DNA of 64,000 bases from Candidatus Poribacteria bacterium (GCA_007571305.1 RKRR01000131.1:1-64000); one strand, 5' to 3'. Positions 46,880 through 58,843 are shown, counted from the stretch's first letter. A program made the numbers and translations. Notes: generated by a model not told the origin, from the letters alone.

Positions 46880-48769
46880 GTGAAGCGTCAATTCTCGCCT
46901 CTTAGTTTAAAAGCCGTTTGCATCGGACTGCTGCTGATTCCAGCGAATGCGATGTGGCAGATGATGGGGTTACGCTGGGACATCGCGCACATGTCGATGA
47001 TCTCACTACTCTATAATACAATCACGCTGCTGTTCGTACTGACAATACTAAACCGATTCACGAAAAAGGTCTCACCCCAGTTATCCCTTTCCACTGCTGA
47101 ACTCCTAACAATCTATGTGATGTTGTGCCTCTCGACGGCTATCGGTGGGCACATGTGTGTGCAGATTCTCCTCCCGATTATTAGTTATGCATTCGCTTAT
47201 GCCACACCGGAGAACGATTGGCAATCTCTGTTTTGGCACTATATTCCGTCATGGACATCCGTCACGGATAAACGTGGACTCGCCAATTTTTTTGATGGTG
47301 GCTCTACGTTCTATCCACACTTCGATGTGTGGAGCACTCCCTTGTTGTGGTGGGGACTTTTTCTCGCGGCACTGTTTTCGGTGATGCTCAGCATCAACTT
47401 CATTTTCCGAAGGCAGTGGACAGAGAACGAGAAATTGAGTTATCCACTGATCCAGTTGCCACTGGCGATGGCAAATCCGAGAAGCCGATTCTTCCGGAGC
47501 AAGGCGATGTGGGTCGGCTTCGCGGTTGCAGCTGGTATTGATCTTCTCAATGGTATTAATTATCTGTTCCCGCAAGTGCCGCGACTCAGCGGTATCCGTG
47601 CGTATGACATCGCTGATTTCTTTACCGTCCGTCCATGGAACGCTATTACGTGGTTCCCAATCGGCATCTACCCATTTGCCGTTGGATTGGCGTTTTTTAT
47701 GCCATTGGAGTTGTCGTTTTCCTGTTGGTTCTTTTACCTATATTGGCAAGCCCTCCGTGTATTAGGAAGTACGGTCGGTTTGTCGACCCCGTTTCCTTAT
47801 GCGGAGGAGCAGTCTTTCGGAGCGTATCTCGGCATTGGTATGATTGCGGTGTGGAGTGCACGCCGCTACTTGACACAAGTACTCAGGAGGCTGTTTGGCA
47901 TGAGATCTATGCCCACCGATCAGGATGAGCCGATCTCCTACCGGGCGGCGGTGGTTTGGATGCTATTGAGTTTGGTGTTCCTGATTGGGTTCTGCTACAA
48001 ACTGGGGATGTCGTTGTGGGTGATCGCGACCTTTTTTGGGTTGTTCTTCGGGTTAGCGACGGGGATCACACGGATGCGCGCCGAACTCGGCTCGCCGGTT
48101 CACGACCAGCATTATGCAGGTCCCGACAGGATGATGTATTCGATTTTCGGGGCGAAACGGCTCGGTGCAAGCAATCTGACAGGGTTAGCGTACCTCTACT
48201 TTTTCAATCGCGCGTATGATTGCCTGTTGATGCCGCACCACCTTGAAGGTTTGAAGATAGCGGAACGCGCCGACATCGAAAACAAGACCTTCGCGAGAGC
48301 GGTCATCGTTGCTATCGGTGTGAGTATCGTTGCGACGATCTGGGCATATCTGCATGTCTCATATCAAGACGGGGTCTATACAGCATGGGCAGGCAGAGAG
48401 ACCTTTAGTCGACTCGGTAGGCGGCTCGTCCAGCCGGCGGGGCCCGACACCGCAGTGCTGAGTGCAGTCAGTATCGGGACGGTTGTTGCAATTCTCTTGG
48501 CTTTTCTACGGGGGCGGTGGATGTGGATGCCATTTCATCCTGCGGGTTATGCCGTCACCAGCACTTTCACGATGAATTTCTTCTGGTTTTCTTTGTTTGT
48601 GAGTTTCATTCTGAAATGGATTATTACAAAACATGGAGGTATCGGCGGCTTTCGGAGAGCGGCACCTTTCTTTCTCGGTCTTGTGTTAGGTGAGTTCGTC
48701 GTGACGACCTTCTGGGGCACAGTGGCGATTCTATTTCGTGTGGAGACCTATATTACGATTAATTTGTAA
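46880..48769 (+). CDS. Large polytopic membrane protein (DUF6785-like)
   Basis: A 629-residue integral membrane protein with about 12-14 transmembrane helices. Recognisable segments include NEKLSYPLIQLPLAM near residue 195 and ELGSPVHDQHYAGPDRMM near 410. The general look, including a YPL-QLP stretch and a late G-rich helix pair, recalls oligopeptide-transporter-like families annotated as DUF6785/6784; I am not certain of that. The start is GTG at 46880 with no clear RBS. It converges with the Gfo/Idh gene across a GCGAGGTT...AACCTCGC palindrome (48797-48815). The substrate is unknown. Confidence 0.78.
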   Translation: MKRQFSPLSLKAVCIGLLLIPANAMWQMMGLRWDIAHMSMISLLYNTITLLFVLTILNRFTKKVSPQLSLSTAELLTIYVMLCLSTAIGGHMCVQILLPIISYAFAYATPENDWQSLFWHYIPSWTSVTDKRGLANFFDGGSTFYPHFDVWSTPLLWWGLFLAALFSVMLSINFIFRRQWTENEKLSYPLIQLPLAMANPRSRFFRSKAMWVGFAVAAGIDLLNGINYLFPQVPRLSGIRAYDIADFFTVRPWNAITWFPIGIYPFAVGLAFFMPLELSFSCWFFYLYWQALRVLGSTVGLSTPFPYAEEQSFGAYLGIGMIAVWSARRYLTQVLRRLFGMRSMPTDQDEPISYRAAVVWMLLSLVFLIGFCYKLGMSLWVIATFFGLFFGLATGITRMRAELGSPVHDQHYAGPDRMMYSIFGAKRLGASNLTGLAYLYFFNRAYDCLLMPHHLEGLKIAERADIENKTFARAVIVAIGVSIVATIWAYLHVSYQDGVYTAWAGRETFSRLGRRLVQPAGPDTAVLSAVSIGTVVAILLAFLRGRWMWMPFHPAGYAVTSTFTMNFFWFSLFVSFILKWIITKHGGIGGFRRAAPFFLGLVLGEFVVTTFWGTVAILFRVETYITINL

Positions 48770-48796
48770 GGCAGAAAATCGCAATAATAAAGGGAA

Positions 48797-48815
48797 GCGA
48801 GGTTTGTAACCTCGC
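48797..48815. other. Palindrome between convergent genes
   Basis: GCGAGGTT and AACCTCGC form a perfect 8-base stem around TGT between two convergent genes. It could help end transcription in both directions, but there is no T-run. Confidence 0.45.
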
Positions 48816-48827
48816 CTATGGGCTCGT

Positions 48828-49907
48828 CTAATCTATTTCCCATTCTTCCAGACCGAAGGGAACTGGATCAGGGCGTTCTGCTATGCTTTCGATGAGAACA
48901 TGTTCGCCAGTTTCAGAGGATTTGTCGAAGGCACACATCACCTCAAGCACATGATATGCTAACGCCCCGTTTGCACGGTGCATGCGTCCTGAACGGATTG
49001 CTGACACCATGTCGATGACCCCAATCATTCTCGCATTGTTCGGGAAACGAATCTCCTCTTCTTCCCAATCGCCGCCTGCTGGACAAACATTTACGGCCCC
49101 CCCAAATCCATTCGGATCCGGAACCGTCATTGAGCCGGTTTCACCGTAAATTTCAATGCAGGGGAGGCTGTGCCGCCACATATCGAAACTCATAATCATT
49201 GTGATAATCGCGCCGTTTTGGAATTCGATGGTGCCAGCGAGGTGCGTTGTAATTTTGACAGGGATACGCAAACCGCGCACGGCTTGACTCGTTGCGACGC
49301 GTTCTTCAAAGGCTTTCGTCGTGATCGCTGCAACGCGTTTGACAGGCCCGAGGATATTGACGAGCGCAGTTACATAATAGGGTCCCATATCGAGCATTGG
49401 CCCGCCGCCGATGTCGTAGTAGAAAGCAGGGCTCGGATGCCAACTTTCATGTCCGTGTCCACACATGAACGCCGTTCCGGCGATAGGTCTGCCGATTTTC
49501 CCTGCGTCCAGGGTCCGCCGCGAGGTTTGGATACCAGCACCAAGAAAGGTATCGGGGGCCGACCCGACGCGGAGCCCTTTTTCAGAGGCACGATCAATCA
49601 GTTGCTTTCCGCTTTCGGTGTCCACACCGAGCGGTTTTTCGCTGTAGACGTGTTTGCCTGCTTCTAAGACTTGCAAACCAATTTCCACATGTGCCCTCGG
49701 AATTGTGAGGTTCACGACGAGTTCTATTTCATCATCTGCAAGCAATTCATCGACGGTGCATGCGTGGGAGTTATACTTTTCGGCTTGTGCCTGCGCCGCT
49801 TCCATTCGGAGGTCAGCACAGGCTTTAATCTCTAATATATCGGTTTTTCGTGCGCCTTCAAAATAGGCACTGCTGATCGTTCCACAGCCAATAATTCCAA
49901 TGTTCAT
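48828..49907 (-). CDS. Gfo/Idh/MocA family oxidoreductase
   Basis: A 359-residue NAD(P)-dependent oxidoreductase of the Gfo/Idh/MocA family. The Rossmann motif GIIGCGTIS lies at residues 4-12, and the catalytic EKP (SEKPLGVD) near residue 95. The C-terminal alpha/beta domain has YYDIGGGPMLDMGPYYV, with the conserved GG-x-x-D-x-G-x-Y pattern near 175. Members act on free or phosphorylated sugars and inositols; the substrate is open. It is followed on the same strand by no close partner; thiC lies upstream after 76 bases. Confidence 0.93.
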   Translation of the reverse strand: MNIGIIGCGTISSAYFEGARKTDILEIKACADLRMEAAQAQAEKYNSHACTVDELLADDEIELVVNLTIPRAHVEIGLQVLEAGKHVYSEKPLGVDTESGKQLIDRASEKGLRVGSAPDTFLGAGIQTSRRTLDAGKIGRPIAGTAFMCGHGHESWHPSPAFYYDIGGGPMLDMGPYYVTALVNILGPVKRVAAITTKAFEERVATSQAVRGLRIPVKITTHLAGTIEFQNGAIITMIMSFDMWRHSLPCIEIYGETGSMTVPDPNGFGGAVNVCPAGGDWEEEEIRFPNNARMIGVIDMVSAIRSGRMHRANGALAYHVLEVMCAFDKSSETGEHVLIESIAERPDPVPFGLEEWEID

Positions 49908-49983
49908 GTATTATACTTGCCTTTCAACCCAACCTACATAGATGTTCAGTGCGATTAGGAACGGTAGGATTGTGTCCACGGTA

Positions 49984-52298
<2,315 letters not shown>

Positions 52299-54482
52299 AT
52301 GGGAAACCGGATTGAAATCGGTAATCTCAGGATAGATGAAGATTTGTATGCATTGGTAAGAGATGAGATCGCACCCGGCACGGGGGTAGAGGCAGATACG
52401 TTCTGGAAAGCATTGGGCGATATCGTCGAGGCCTTTGCACCAGAAAACAAAGCACTCTTGGAGAAACGGGATACACTCCAATCGCAGATTGACGAGTGGC
52501 ATCTAGCACATAAAGGTGAATCGATCGACAGTGAGGCGTATAAGGCGTTTCTCACCGAGATCGGCTATCTGCTCCCTGAAGGGCGGGATTTTACTGTGAT
52601 TACCGAAGACGTTGACACAGAGATTTCGCTCATCTCAGGTCCGCAATTGGTCGTCCCGACCGATAATGCCCGCTATGCCCTAAACGCTGCAAATGCCCGC
52701 TGGGGCAGCCTCTATGACGCACTCTACGGCACCGATGTCATCGATGAATCGGATGGGGCGACACGCGGGACTACCTATAACCCGATCCGAGGTGCGAAAG
52801 TCATTGCGTATACTGAAAAGTTTTTAGATGAAATGACTCAACTTGAGACGGGAAGTTTCTCTGACATTACGGGGTTTTCGCTCATAACCGTTCGTGGCGA
52901 GCAGCAGTTACGCGCAACACTTAGCGATGGGAGTGAGGTCGGCTTAGCGGATCCGACTAAGTTTGTAGGTTTTACGCAAAACGATGGTGAACTCAGTGCG
53001 ATTCTCCTACGGAACCATGGGTTGCACATTGAAATACAAGTAGATCGGGAACACCCAGTTGGGAAGGCACATCCTGCGGGTGTTGTAGATGTTATCCTTG
53101 AGTCAGCAATCACGACAATTCAGGATTGTGAGGATTCCGTCTCCGCAGTGGATGCCGCGGATAAGATGCGCGTCTATAGCAATTGGAACGGTATCATGAA
53201 GGGGACACTGGAGGCAACATTTGAGAAAAACGGAGAAATGATTACCCGTCGCCTGGCACCAGATAAGACCTTTGCTGCCCCCGACGGTGGTTCGGTGACG
53301 TTGCCGGGCAGGAGCCTCCTCTTGATTCGGAACGTTGGACTCCACATGTACACGGATGCCGTGCTGACAGCAGAAGGTGAGGATATCCCAGAAGGCATTC
53401 TTGATGCCATGGTAACGAGTTTCGCCGCAATGCATGATCTGCAAGGCAAAAGTCCCCGCACCAATAGTAAAACAGGGAGTATCTACATCGTCAAGCCGAA
53501 ATTTCATGGTCCTGAAGAGGTCGACATGACGATTCGGCTGTTTGAGTGGATTGAATCGGCACTTGGGCTTCCGACGAATACTATTAAGATTGGGATTATG
53601 GATGAGGAACGACGGACGACCGTCAATCTCAAAGAAGCGATCCGAATTGCACAGGAACGGCTTGTCTTTATTAACACTGGATTTTTGGATAGAACCGGCG
53701 ATGAAATCCATACGAGCATGGAAGCGGGCCCCGTGATCCCGAAGATGGACATCCGTAACGAGCCGTGGATGATCGCTTATGAGGATTGGAATGTTGATAT
53801 CGGGATTGAAACCGCGTTGCTCGGCACTGCACAGATTGGGAAGGGGATGTGGACAAAGCCTGACCAGATGGCAGAGATGGTTGAAACGAAGGTGAATCAT
53901 CCGTTGGCGGGTGCGACAACAGCGTGGGTGCCATCACCGACAGCAGCAACACTTCATGCAATGCACTATCACCGGGTTGACGTTGCGAACTGGATAAAGG
54001 AATTGTCGGCGCGGCAACGTGCGAGTTTGGCGGATCTGCTAACACCGCCGCTGTTGAAGGATCGCGAGTTGCAACCCGATGAGATCCAACGTGAATTGGA
54101 TAACAACGCTCAGGGAATCTTGGGATATGTTGTCCGGTGGGTGGATCAAGGCATCGGCTGTTCGAAGATACCCGATATTAACAACGTCGGTTTGATGGAG
54201 GATCGGGCAACATTGCGAATTTCGAGTCAACACATCGCGAATTGGCTACACCACGGGATCGTTACGAAAGAACAGGTAACAGAGACGTTCCAGCGGATGG
54301 CGAAGATCGTTGACGAGCAGAACGCCTGTGATCCGAATTATCGGGACATGTCGCCCAATTATGATCAGAGCATCGCATTCCAAGCGGCGTTGGACCTCGT
54401 GTTCAAGGGGTGTGAACTACCCAACGGGTATACCGAGTTTGTGCTGCATCCGCGTCGGCGAAAGGTGAAAGCGGGTGGGTAA
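52299..54482 (+). CDS. glcB: Malate synthase G
   Basis: A 727-residue malate synthase G, which condenses glyoxylate and acetyl-CoA to malate. The length and sequence match the monomeric G isoform rather than the ~530-residue A form. Motifs include [62 protein letters not shown] and the catalytic-site [21 protein letters not shown] chose the ATG at 52299 with a GGAGAAAG RBS. No isocitrate lyase is in the window, so the source of glyoxylate may be glycolate or purine catabolism; that is inference. Confidence 0.96.
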   Translation: MGNRIEIGNLRIDEDLYALVRDEIAPGTGVEADTFWKALGDIVEAFAPENKALLEKRDTLQSQIDEWHLAHKGESIDSEAYKAFLTEIGYLLPEGRDFTVITEDVDTEISLISGPQLVVPTDNARYALNAANARWGSLYDALYGTDVIDESDGATRGTTYNPIRGAKVIAYTEKFLDEMTQLETGSFSDITGFSLITVRGEQQLRATLSDGSEVGLADPTKFVGFTQNDGELSAILLRNHGLHIEIQVDREHPVGKAHPAGVVDVILESAITTIQDCEDSVSAVDAADKMRVYSNWNGIMKGTLEATFEKNGEMITRRLAPDKTFAAPDGGSVTLPGRSLLLIRNVGLHMYTDAVLTAEGEDIPEGILDAMVTSFAAMHDLQGKSPRTNSKTGSIYIVKPKFHGPEEVDMTIRLFEWIESALGLPTNTIKIGIMDEERRTTVNLKEAIRIAQERLVFINTGFLDRTGDEIHTSMEAGPVIPKMDIRNEPWMIAYEDWNVDIGIETALLGTAQIGKGMWTKPDQMAEMVETKVNHPLAGATTAWVPSPTAATLHAMHYHRVDVANWIKELSARQRASLADLLTPPLLKDRELQPDEIQRELDNNAQGILGYVVRWVDQGIGCSKIPDINNVGLMEDRATLRISSQHIANWLHHGIVTKEQVTETFQRMAKIVDEQNACDPNYRDMSPNYDQSIAFQAALDLVFKGCELPNGYTEFVLHPRRRKVKAGG

Positions 54483-54577
54483 GTCTGTTTAACACTGGTA
54501 GGCTCGGTTTCTAATCGCTCCGAGTCGGATAAATGCTTATTGGAACTCAGGTTCCTATAAAATCACGAGAGAATAAA

Positions 54578-54617
54578 AAAGGGAAAGATGAATAACACAT
54601 CCTTCCCTTTCTTTTTT
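54578..54617. terminator. Bidirectional Rho-independent terminator
   Basis: AAAGGGAAAGATG (54578-54590) pairs with CATCCTTCCCTTT (54598-54610) over 13 positions with one mismatch, around a 7-base loop. It is flanked by an A-run on the left and CTTTTTT on the right. It sits between the convergent glcB and amidohydrolase genes. Confidence 0.8.
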
Positions 54618-54627
54618 GGAATTGCTT

Positions 54628-55485
54628 CTATGAATCCAATCTATAGAATTTAATCGCGTTATCTCGGAAGAGGTTGTTTAACTCTTTAGGTGAGCAGCCG
54701 GATACTGCCTCTTCTAATGTCTGTACCCATCGGGAATAACCACTTGCTTGTGTAGAGACGGGCCAATCGCTACCGTATAGAACGCGCTCGAAGCCAAAAC
54801 AGGTAATAATGTGTTCAATATACGGTTGTAGATCGGCAGGTGTCCATGCCTCGAAGTCAGCCTCTGTTACCAAGCCAGATATTTTACAGTGGACGTTAGG
54901 GAACGCCGCAAGCGTCTGGATTTCTTGTTTCCACGGATCGAAAAGTTGGTTTTTGATGTCGGGCTTGCCGATATGGTCCAAAATAAATTGAACATGCGGG
55001 CACTGTTCCACGAGCCGAATGGCATTGGCGAGTTGCGGGTGAAAAATACAAATATCGAAACTCAATCCATAGTGGGAGAGTGTTTTAACGCCGTTCACGA
55101 AGTTGGGTTGGACACAGAAATCCACGGTTTCGGATTGGATGAGGCGACGGATACCTTTGACGAGTGGATTCTCTGCCAATTTTTCGACGAAAGGTGCAAC
55201 GTGCTCACCTTCTTCAAGTGGTGCCCAGGCAACGATGCCCTGAATCCGTGGTTCTACCCTCGTTGCGAGATCGGTAACCCACGTTGTTTCTTTTAAGCCA
55301 TCATCGGGATGTGTATCGCACTGGACAAACACGATGGCTTCGATGTCCAGTTCGCCGGACGCGTCGTTATAATCTTTTAGGAGATAAGGTCTGTTTAGAG
55401 CCGGGACTTCCGTAAGCCACGGGTATCTCAACTGGTCTGGGTGCCATAAATGAACGTGTGTATCAACTATTGGGAGTCTCTCCAT
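54628..55485 (-). CDS. Amidohydrolase family 2 (lactonase-like) protein
   Basis: A 285-residue TIM-barrel amidohydrolase of the Amidohydro_2 group, which includes fuconolactonase and 2-pyrone-4,6-dicarboxylate lactonase. The metal motif DTHVHLWHP lies near the N-terminus, FILDHIGKPDI in the middle, and LYGSDWPVS near the end supplies the catalytic Asp. A lactonase acting in sugar-acid breakdown is likely but not proven. I prefer the ATG at 55485 (MERLPIVDTHVH), which has an AGGAG RBS, over the longer start at 55512. Confidence 0.9.
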   Translation of the reverse strand: MERLPIVDTHVHLWHPDQLRYPWLTEVPALNRPYLLKDYNDASGELDIEAIVFVQCDTHPDDGLKETTWVTDLATRVEPRIQGIVAWAPLEEGEHVAPFVEKLAENPLVKGIRRLIQSETVDFCVQPNFVNGVKTLSHYGLSFDICIFHPQLANAIRLVEQCPHVQFILDHIGKPDIKNQLFDPWKQEIQTLAAFPNVHCKISGLVTEADFEAWTPADLQPYIEHIITCFGFERVLYGSDWPVSTQASGYSRWVQTLEEAVSGCSPKELNNLFRDNAIKFYRLDS

Positions 55486-55564
55486 TGCACGGCTCCTGTT
55501 TTTTGATTCCATTTGCGTCTATTTTAACGTCTCTGTATAGGGTTGTCAAGAAATTAAAAGACGT

Positions 55565-55593
55565 TTGATAAAAGTAACGTTAACGTGTATAAT
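55565..55593 (+). promoter_or_regulatory. Sigma70-type promoter for the DUF932-like gene
   Basis: The -35 is TTGATA at 55565-55570 and the -10 is a consensus TATAAT at 55588-55593, with a 17-base spacer. It lies about 58 bases before the start codon. Confidence 0.65.
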
Positions 55594-55650
55594 TTTTAAC
55601 AAGCATATTGCAGTGCCTGAAATGAACCAAAATAGGTGAGAGGAGACATG

Positions 55651-56931
55651 ATGCCACTAGCAAAAACTGATTTAATATGGTTGCAGCGGAAGACATTAGA
55701 GGGTGAAGGGATTATTAGCGATTTACTACGAGAAATTCCTACATTTGAAAGTGAACCTTTTAGGATAGGTAACAAAACGAATGAATATTTGCGCCTCATT
55801 GCGCGGAAGCCCTTAGATTCGGATCCCCTCCCGGATAGAGAGTTTGTGCCGGTTGCTGCAGTTTCAAAGGGGTACTCTCTCGTCCAACATAAAAATTTAC
55901 TTAAAGAGGTGTTAAAAGGATTGGCTAAATTTGAGAAATTTGTCTCTGATCCACATACTCTCCGGGCAAGGTTACGACTGTCCAAATACGGGGCACGCAT
56001 GTGGGTTACTTTTCTTTTTCCTAATTGCCAATTCGATCCGGGGGACGGATATCCTGTGGTGTTGACTCTGAATTGCTTCAACTCGACGGATAAAAGCGTG
56101 GCAGTTCGGATAGAATTCGCATGGCATCGTAATATTTCCGATACGGAGATGGTAAGCCGGTCATTCAAGAAAATCCACTTTAAACTCTCTATAAAGAAGG
56201 ATATAGATGAGGATATTCGAGTATTCTTCGCTCTTCAACTTAAGCGGCTTCAGAATGAACAGAATTTATATCGAAAATGGTACGAAACAAAAATTGATTG
56301 GACCTCCGTCGTCAGTTGGCTTAATAAGGTTGTGGCTCCAAAATGGGGAACGCTTGCAGCTTTGCGGGCACATCAGATTATTAAAACAGGGCATGACATT
56401 GAATTTGAAAATGCTTGCCAGATTGCCAAGACAGAGGAGGGCATTGAGATTGAAAATGTTAAATCCATTTCCAAACCGTTGCAGCTGGAGAATTTTGATT
56501 TCATAACAGAATACAGGTTGCAAAATCAGGGAGAAATTGATGTTAAACGGATACAGCATTTCTTATCTCGCATGGCCCCGGATAATTTAAGTGACCAGGA
56601 TCAGTTGTTCTTTCAAGGCAAAGGCGACCAGCAGAATTGGATTGAGTTTGTTTCAGACTCCGTGTTACGGAACAACAAAGTCCGTTTTATAAACATTAAG
56701 ACAGGTGATGAAGTCCCTGGCTTATTTACACCTGTAGATAACGTATACCACATTAGCCAAGTGCTGAGTTGGCTTGCTACTGAGCGAAAAACGATAATAG
56801 GCAAAGATCGAACGATAGAAGACCAATTGGAACGGTTACGGCAGATTCCCCCCTTGATGGATGATTTGCTGAAACAAGCGAAATTACCGGTTACGCTGCG
56901 AATTGGACGAGAATATAAGAAGTCTAAATAG
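55651..56931 (+). CDS. DUF932-like (phage/plasmid-type) protein
   Basis: A 426-residue soluble protein from the ATG at 55651 with an AGGAG RBS 5 bases upstream. Three blocks recall DUF932/phage-plasmid-like proteins: PVAAVSKGYSLVQHKNLL near residue 70, LRLSKYGARMWVTFLFPN near 110 and FDPGDGYPVVLTLNCFNSTDKSVA near 135. The C-terminal half is helical and charged, with no further motif. DUF932 proteins occur on phages, plasmids and integrated elements; their role is not settled. It has its own strong promoter and is followed by a gene fragment and an IS630 element. Confidence 0.72.
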   Translation: MPLAKTDLIWLQRKTLEGEGIISDLLREIPTFESEPFRIGNKTNEYLRLIARKPLDSDPLPDREFVPVAAVSKGYSLVQHKNLLKEVLKGLAKFEKFVSDPHTLRARLRLSKYGARMWVTFLFPNCQFDPGDGYPVVLTLNCFNSTDKSVAVRIEFAWHRNISDTEMVSRSFKKIHFKLSIKKDIDEDIRVFFALQLKRLQNEQNLYRKWYETKIDWTSVVSWLNKVVAPKWGTLAALRAHQIIKTGHDIEFENACQIAKTEEGIEIENVKSISKPLQLENFDFITEYRLQNQGEIDVKRIQHFLSRMAPDNLSDQDQLFFQGKGDQQNWIEFVSDSVLRNNKVRFINIKTGDEVPGLFTPVDNVYHISQVLSWLATERKTIIGKDRTIEDQLERLRQIPPLMDDLLKQAKLPVTLRIGREYKKSK

Positions 56932-56994
56932 GGGTAGTAGCAGTTTCTGAAAAAGCGGTAAGAGTATAAGAACGGCTGGTGGGGAGAATTAACG

Positions 56995-57144
56995 ATGGAA
57001 GAGGTATTTGAACTGACACCCAAACTTGCAAAATGGATCGACTGGATGAAGACTATTGAGTCGGATATCCGAATCCCGACCTCTTTCTGTAGGAGCGAAT
57101 TATGCTCGCGACTTTTGGACTCTCTGCCCTTGATATTTCTTTGA
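56995..57144 (+). pseudogene. Short fragment (49 residues) related to the AbiU2-like gene at 61331
   Basis: A small frame with a GGGGAGA RBS. Residues 10-25 (KLAKWIDWMKTIESDI) match the start of the 61331 protein (KIKKWLKWMKVIHDEV) at 7 of 16 positions, with several similar residues. After SDIRIP the similarity stops and the sequence runs into a CTGTAGGAGCGAATTATGC word, which looks like an unrelated repeat. It is probably the stump of a second copy of that gene. Confidence 0.5.
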
Positions 57145-57161
57145 AATGAGTTTCAAGGAAA
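57136..57161 (+). other. Hairpin left of the IS630 element
   Basis: TTTCTTTGAAA and TTTCAAGGAAA form an 11-base stem (one G-T pair) around TGAG, overlapping the end of the gene fragment. It stands beside the larger palindrome at 57177-57216. Confidence 0.5.
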
Positions 57162-57176
57162 TGTATAATTTAAAAG

Positions 57177-57216
57177 GGAATTAGTCGTTTTTTACAAGTC
57201 CAAAACGACTAATTCC
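57177..57216. repeat. Perfect 15-base inverted repeat beside the IS630 end
   Basis: GGAATTAGTCGTTTT (57177-57191) and AAAACGACTAATTCC (57202-57216) are exact complements with a 10-base spacer, 5 bases before the IS end. It may be an insertion hotspot, the end of another element, or a transcription stop. Confidence 0.65.
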
Positions 57217-57220
57217 GATT

Positions 57221-58127
57221 TATAGTAAAGTTTAGAATTAAAGGTACATATTTATAAGATTGTCTATGGATACATCAGCATTGTATTCTCGGAGGCGTTT
57301 GATATTTGCGAAGTCGTGTTCAATCGGATTATAGTCAGGTGAATAAGGGGGTAAGAACAATATCTCTGCCCCTGTGGCTTGTATCAACTCTCGGGTCCGG
57401 TGCGTTTGATGGAGCCTCGCATTGTCCAAGACAACGACAGCTGTCTGAGAAAGCCGCGGACATAAGTAAGTTTCAACCCAGGCATTGAAACACACAGCAT
57501 CGCAGCTCCCCTCAAACAAACAGGGCACCGTAAAAGTTGAACCGATGCGTGCGGCCACTAAGGTCGTTGTCCGAGTTCTTTTTCCTGAGATCATCCCGAA
57601 AACAGGTTCACCTTTCGGAGTATACCCAGGAGGCCTATAACTTTCGGCACGAAACCCACATTCATCGACGTAAATGATCGTTTTGCCTGCGGCGTGTTTC
57701 TCGGCAAGGGCTTGACGATAGGTGGCACGTTGCGTATCGCACCGCTCCTTAGAGCCGAGTGTTTTTTTTTCGGGTGATGCCGAGTTTGCGGCACCCATAA
57801 CCGATAGAAGACACGGAAACACCAAAATGCGTCGCACGTTCATTCTGTGTAAGGTCTGGAAAATCGTCAACATGTTTTTTGAGGGCGGTCTCGTCAAGAC
57901 ACCTCATCTGCTTCGGCCCCGGTTTTTCGGTCGCGAGTGGGTCTTGAGCTTCTAACCACCTGTAAATCGTTGAACGGTTTACGGAGAAACGGCGCGAGGC
58001 TTCGGATTTCTTCCCCCCGGTTTGAATAAAAGCTAAGATGCGTTTGCGCAAATCTGTTGAATAGGTCATAAGAAACATATTTTACCATAAACAGAAAAAT
58101 GTCTCTTTAATTCTAAAGGTCACTATA
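57221..58127 (-). mobile_element. IS630 family insertion sequence
   Basis: The element is about 907 bases. The 28-base terminal inverted repeats (57221-57248 and 58100-58127) match at about 24 positions; they begin TATAGT and share an exact inner TTTAGAATTAAAG. The outer TA on both sides fits the TA target of IS630/Tc1 elements. It carries a two-frame transposase and lies about 50 bases upstream of hicA. Confidence 0.88.
57238..58078 (-). CDS. IS630 transposase, two frames joined at an A9 tract
   Basis: The upstream frame (58078 or 58069 to 57749) encodes the helix-turn-helix domain KSEASRRFSVNRSTIYRWLEAQ. The second frame, ending at 57238, encodes the DDE domain: D in YVDECGF, D in VVVLDNARLH, and E in PPYSPDYNPIEHDF, all present. 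The two frames meet at a run of nine A (plus-strand T, 57762-57770), where a +1 (or -2) slip joins RKK to TLGSKERCDTQ. Joined, they give about 280 residues, close to the normal size. This may be programmed frameshifting rather than decay. The apparent longer second frame upstream of the A-run is not coding. Confidence 0.85.
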
Positions 58128-58179
58128 AAAAGAAGTTTTAAACCTAAAAAGAAAAATCCCAAACTAATAAACCCTTGTA

Positions 58180-58365
58180 ATGAAGGTTAGACAACTCGTA
58201 AAATTGATTCAAGATGATGGGTGGTATCTGGTCCGTACACGTGGCAGTCATAGACAATTTAAATACCCAACTAAACCTGGAACCGTGACGGTTTCTGGAA
58301 AAACAGGCTTGGATGTTCCCAAGGGAAGACTTAATAGCGTCCTGAGGCAAGCCGGTCTCAAGTAA
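58180..58365 (+). CDS. hicA: HicA toxin (mRNA interferase)
   Basis: A 61-residue HicA. The dsRBD-like fold carries the catalytic His in RTRGSHRQF, with the preceding GWYLV strand and the following VTVSGKTG and VPKGRLNSVLRQAGL segments. HicA cuts mRNA and is held by HicB, the next gene, 16 bases downstream. The toxin-first order is typical. The IS630 element ends about 50 bases upstream and may have replaced the native promoter. Confidence 0.9.
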   Translation: MKVRQLVKLIQDDGWYLVRTRGSHRQFKYPTKPGTVTVSGKTGLDVPKGRLNSVLRQAGLK

Positions 58366-58381
58366 TGGGTTGGAGGGACTT

Positions 58382-58624
58382 ATGGAATACGTTGTTGTTT
58401 TTGAAAAGGGCGAGAACAGTTACGGTGCTTCTGTCCCTGATCTTCCCGGATGCATTGCTGTAGGTCAGACAATGAAGGAAGTCAGAACATTGATCGCTGA
58501 AGCCATTGAATTTCATATTGAAGGACTGCAGGAAGATGGGAAGGTTGTTCCACTGCCTACCTCAATATTACCAGTTCAAAGCGAGCCAGGGATATTGTCT
58601 GCATTGGTTACAGTGCATGTTTAA
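58382..58624 (+). CDS. hicB: HicB antitoxin
   Basis: An 80-residue HicB from the ATG at 58382, with GGAGGG 4-9 bases upstream. The partial RNase H-like fold is clear: YVVVFEKGENSYGASVPDLPGCIAVGQTMKEVRTLIAEAIEFHIEGL. It lacks a C-terminal DNA-binding domain, as many short HicB proteins do. It neutralises the upstream HicA toxin. Confidence 0.9.
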   Translation: MEYVVVFEKGENSYGASVPDLPGCIAVGQTMKEVRTLIAEAIEFHIEGLQEDGKVVPLPTSILPVQSEPGILSALVTVHV

Positions 58625-58671
58625 ATCGCTTATAATTCACACCAGGACAACCAGCCTATCCTAAAAAAATG

Positions 58672-58687
58672 GGACTTACGCAAATTG
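58672..58687 (+). repeat. Solo end of a family A repeat
   Basis: GGACTTACGCAAATTG matches a family A end (TTGCGTAAGTCC reversed) without the rest of the element. The 58625-59119 gap otherwise holds a CCCCCTAAAT word (near 58737) and the full family A copy at 58844. Confidence 0.5.
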
Positions 58688-58843
58688 AACAGAGAATCGG
58701 TATATTTTGCTGAAAAGTTGTTATTTTGTTGTATTTACCCCCTAAATCCGCCTTATCGGGCGGAGATGCGTAGGTTGTAAAATAATATTATGACACGAGA
58801 GAATCGTCACCTTCCTGAGTTGGCCTTTCTCTTTCTCTTTATT

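Noticed and set aside
53103-53900. 265-codon minus-strand open frame inside glcB
   Set aside because: It lies fully antisense to a well-conserved gene and its translation is low in typical protein signals; it is a shadow of the glcB codon pattern.
57771-57897. Upstream part of the DDE transposase frame as a real N-terminus
   Set aside because: It overlaps the HTH frame and does not resemble IS630 transposases; the similarity starts only at the A9 run.
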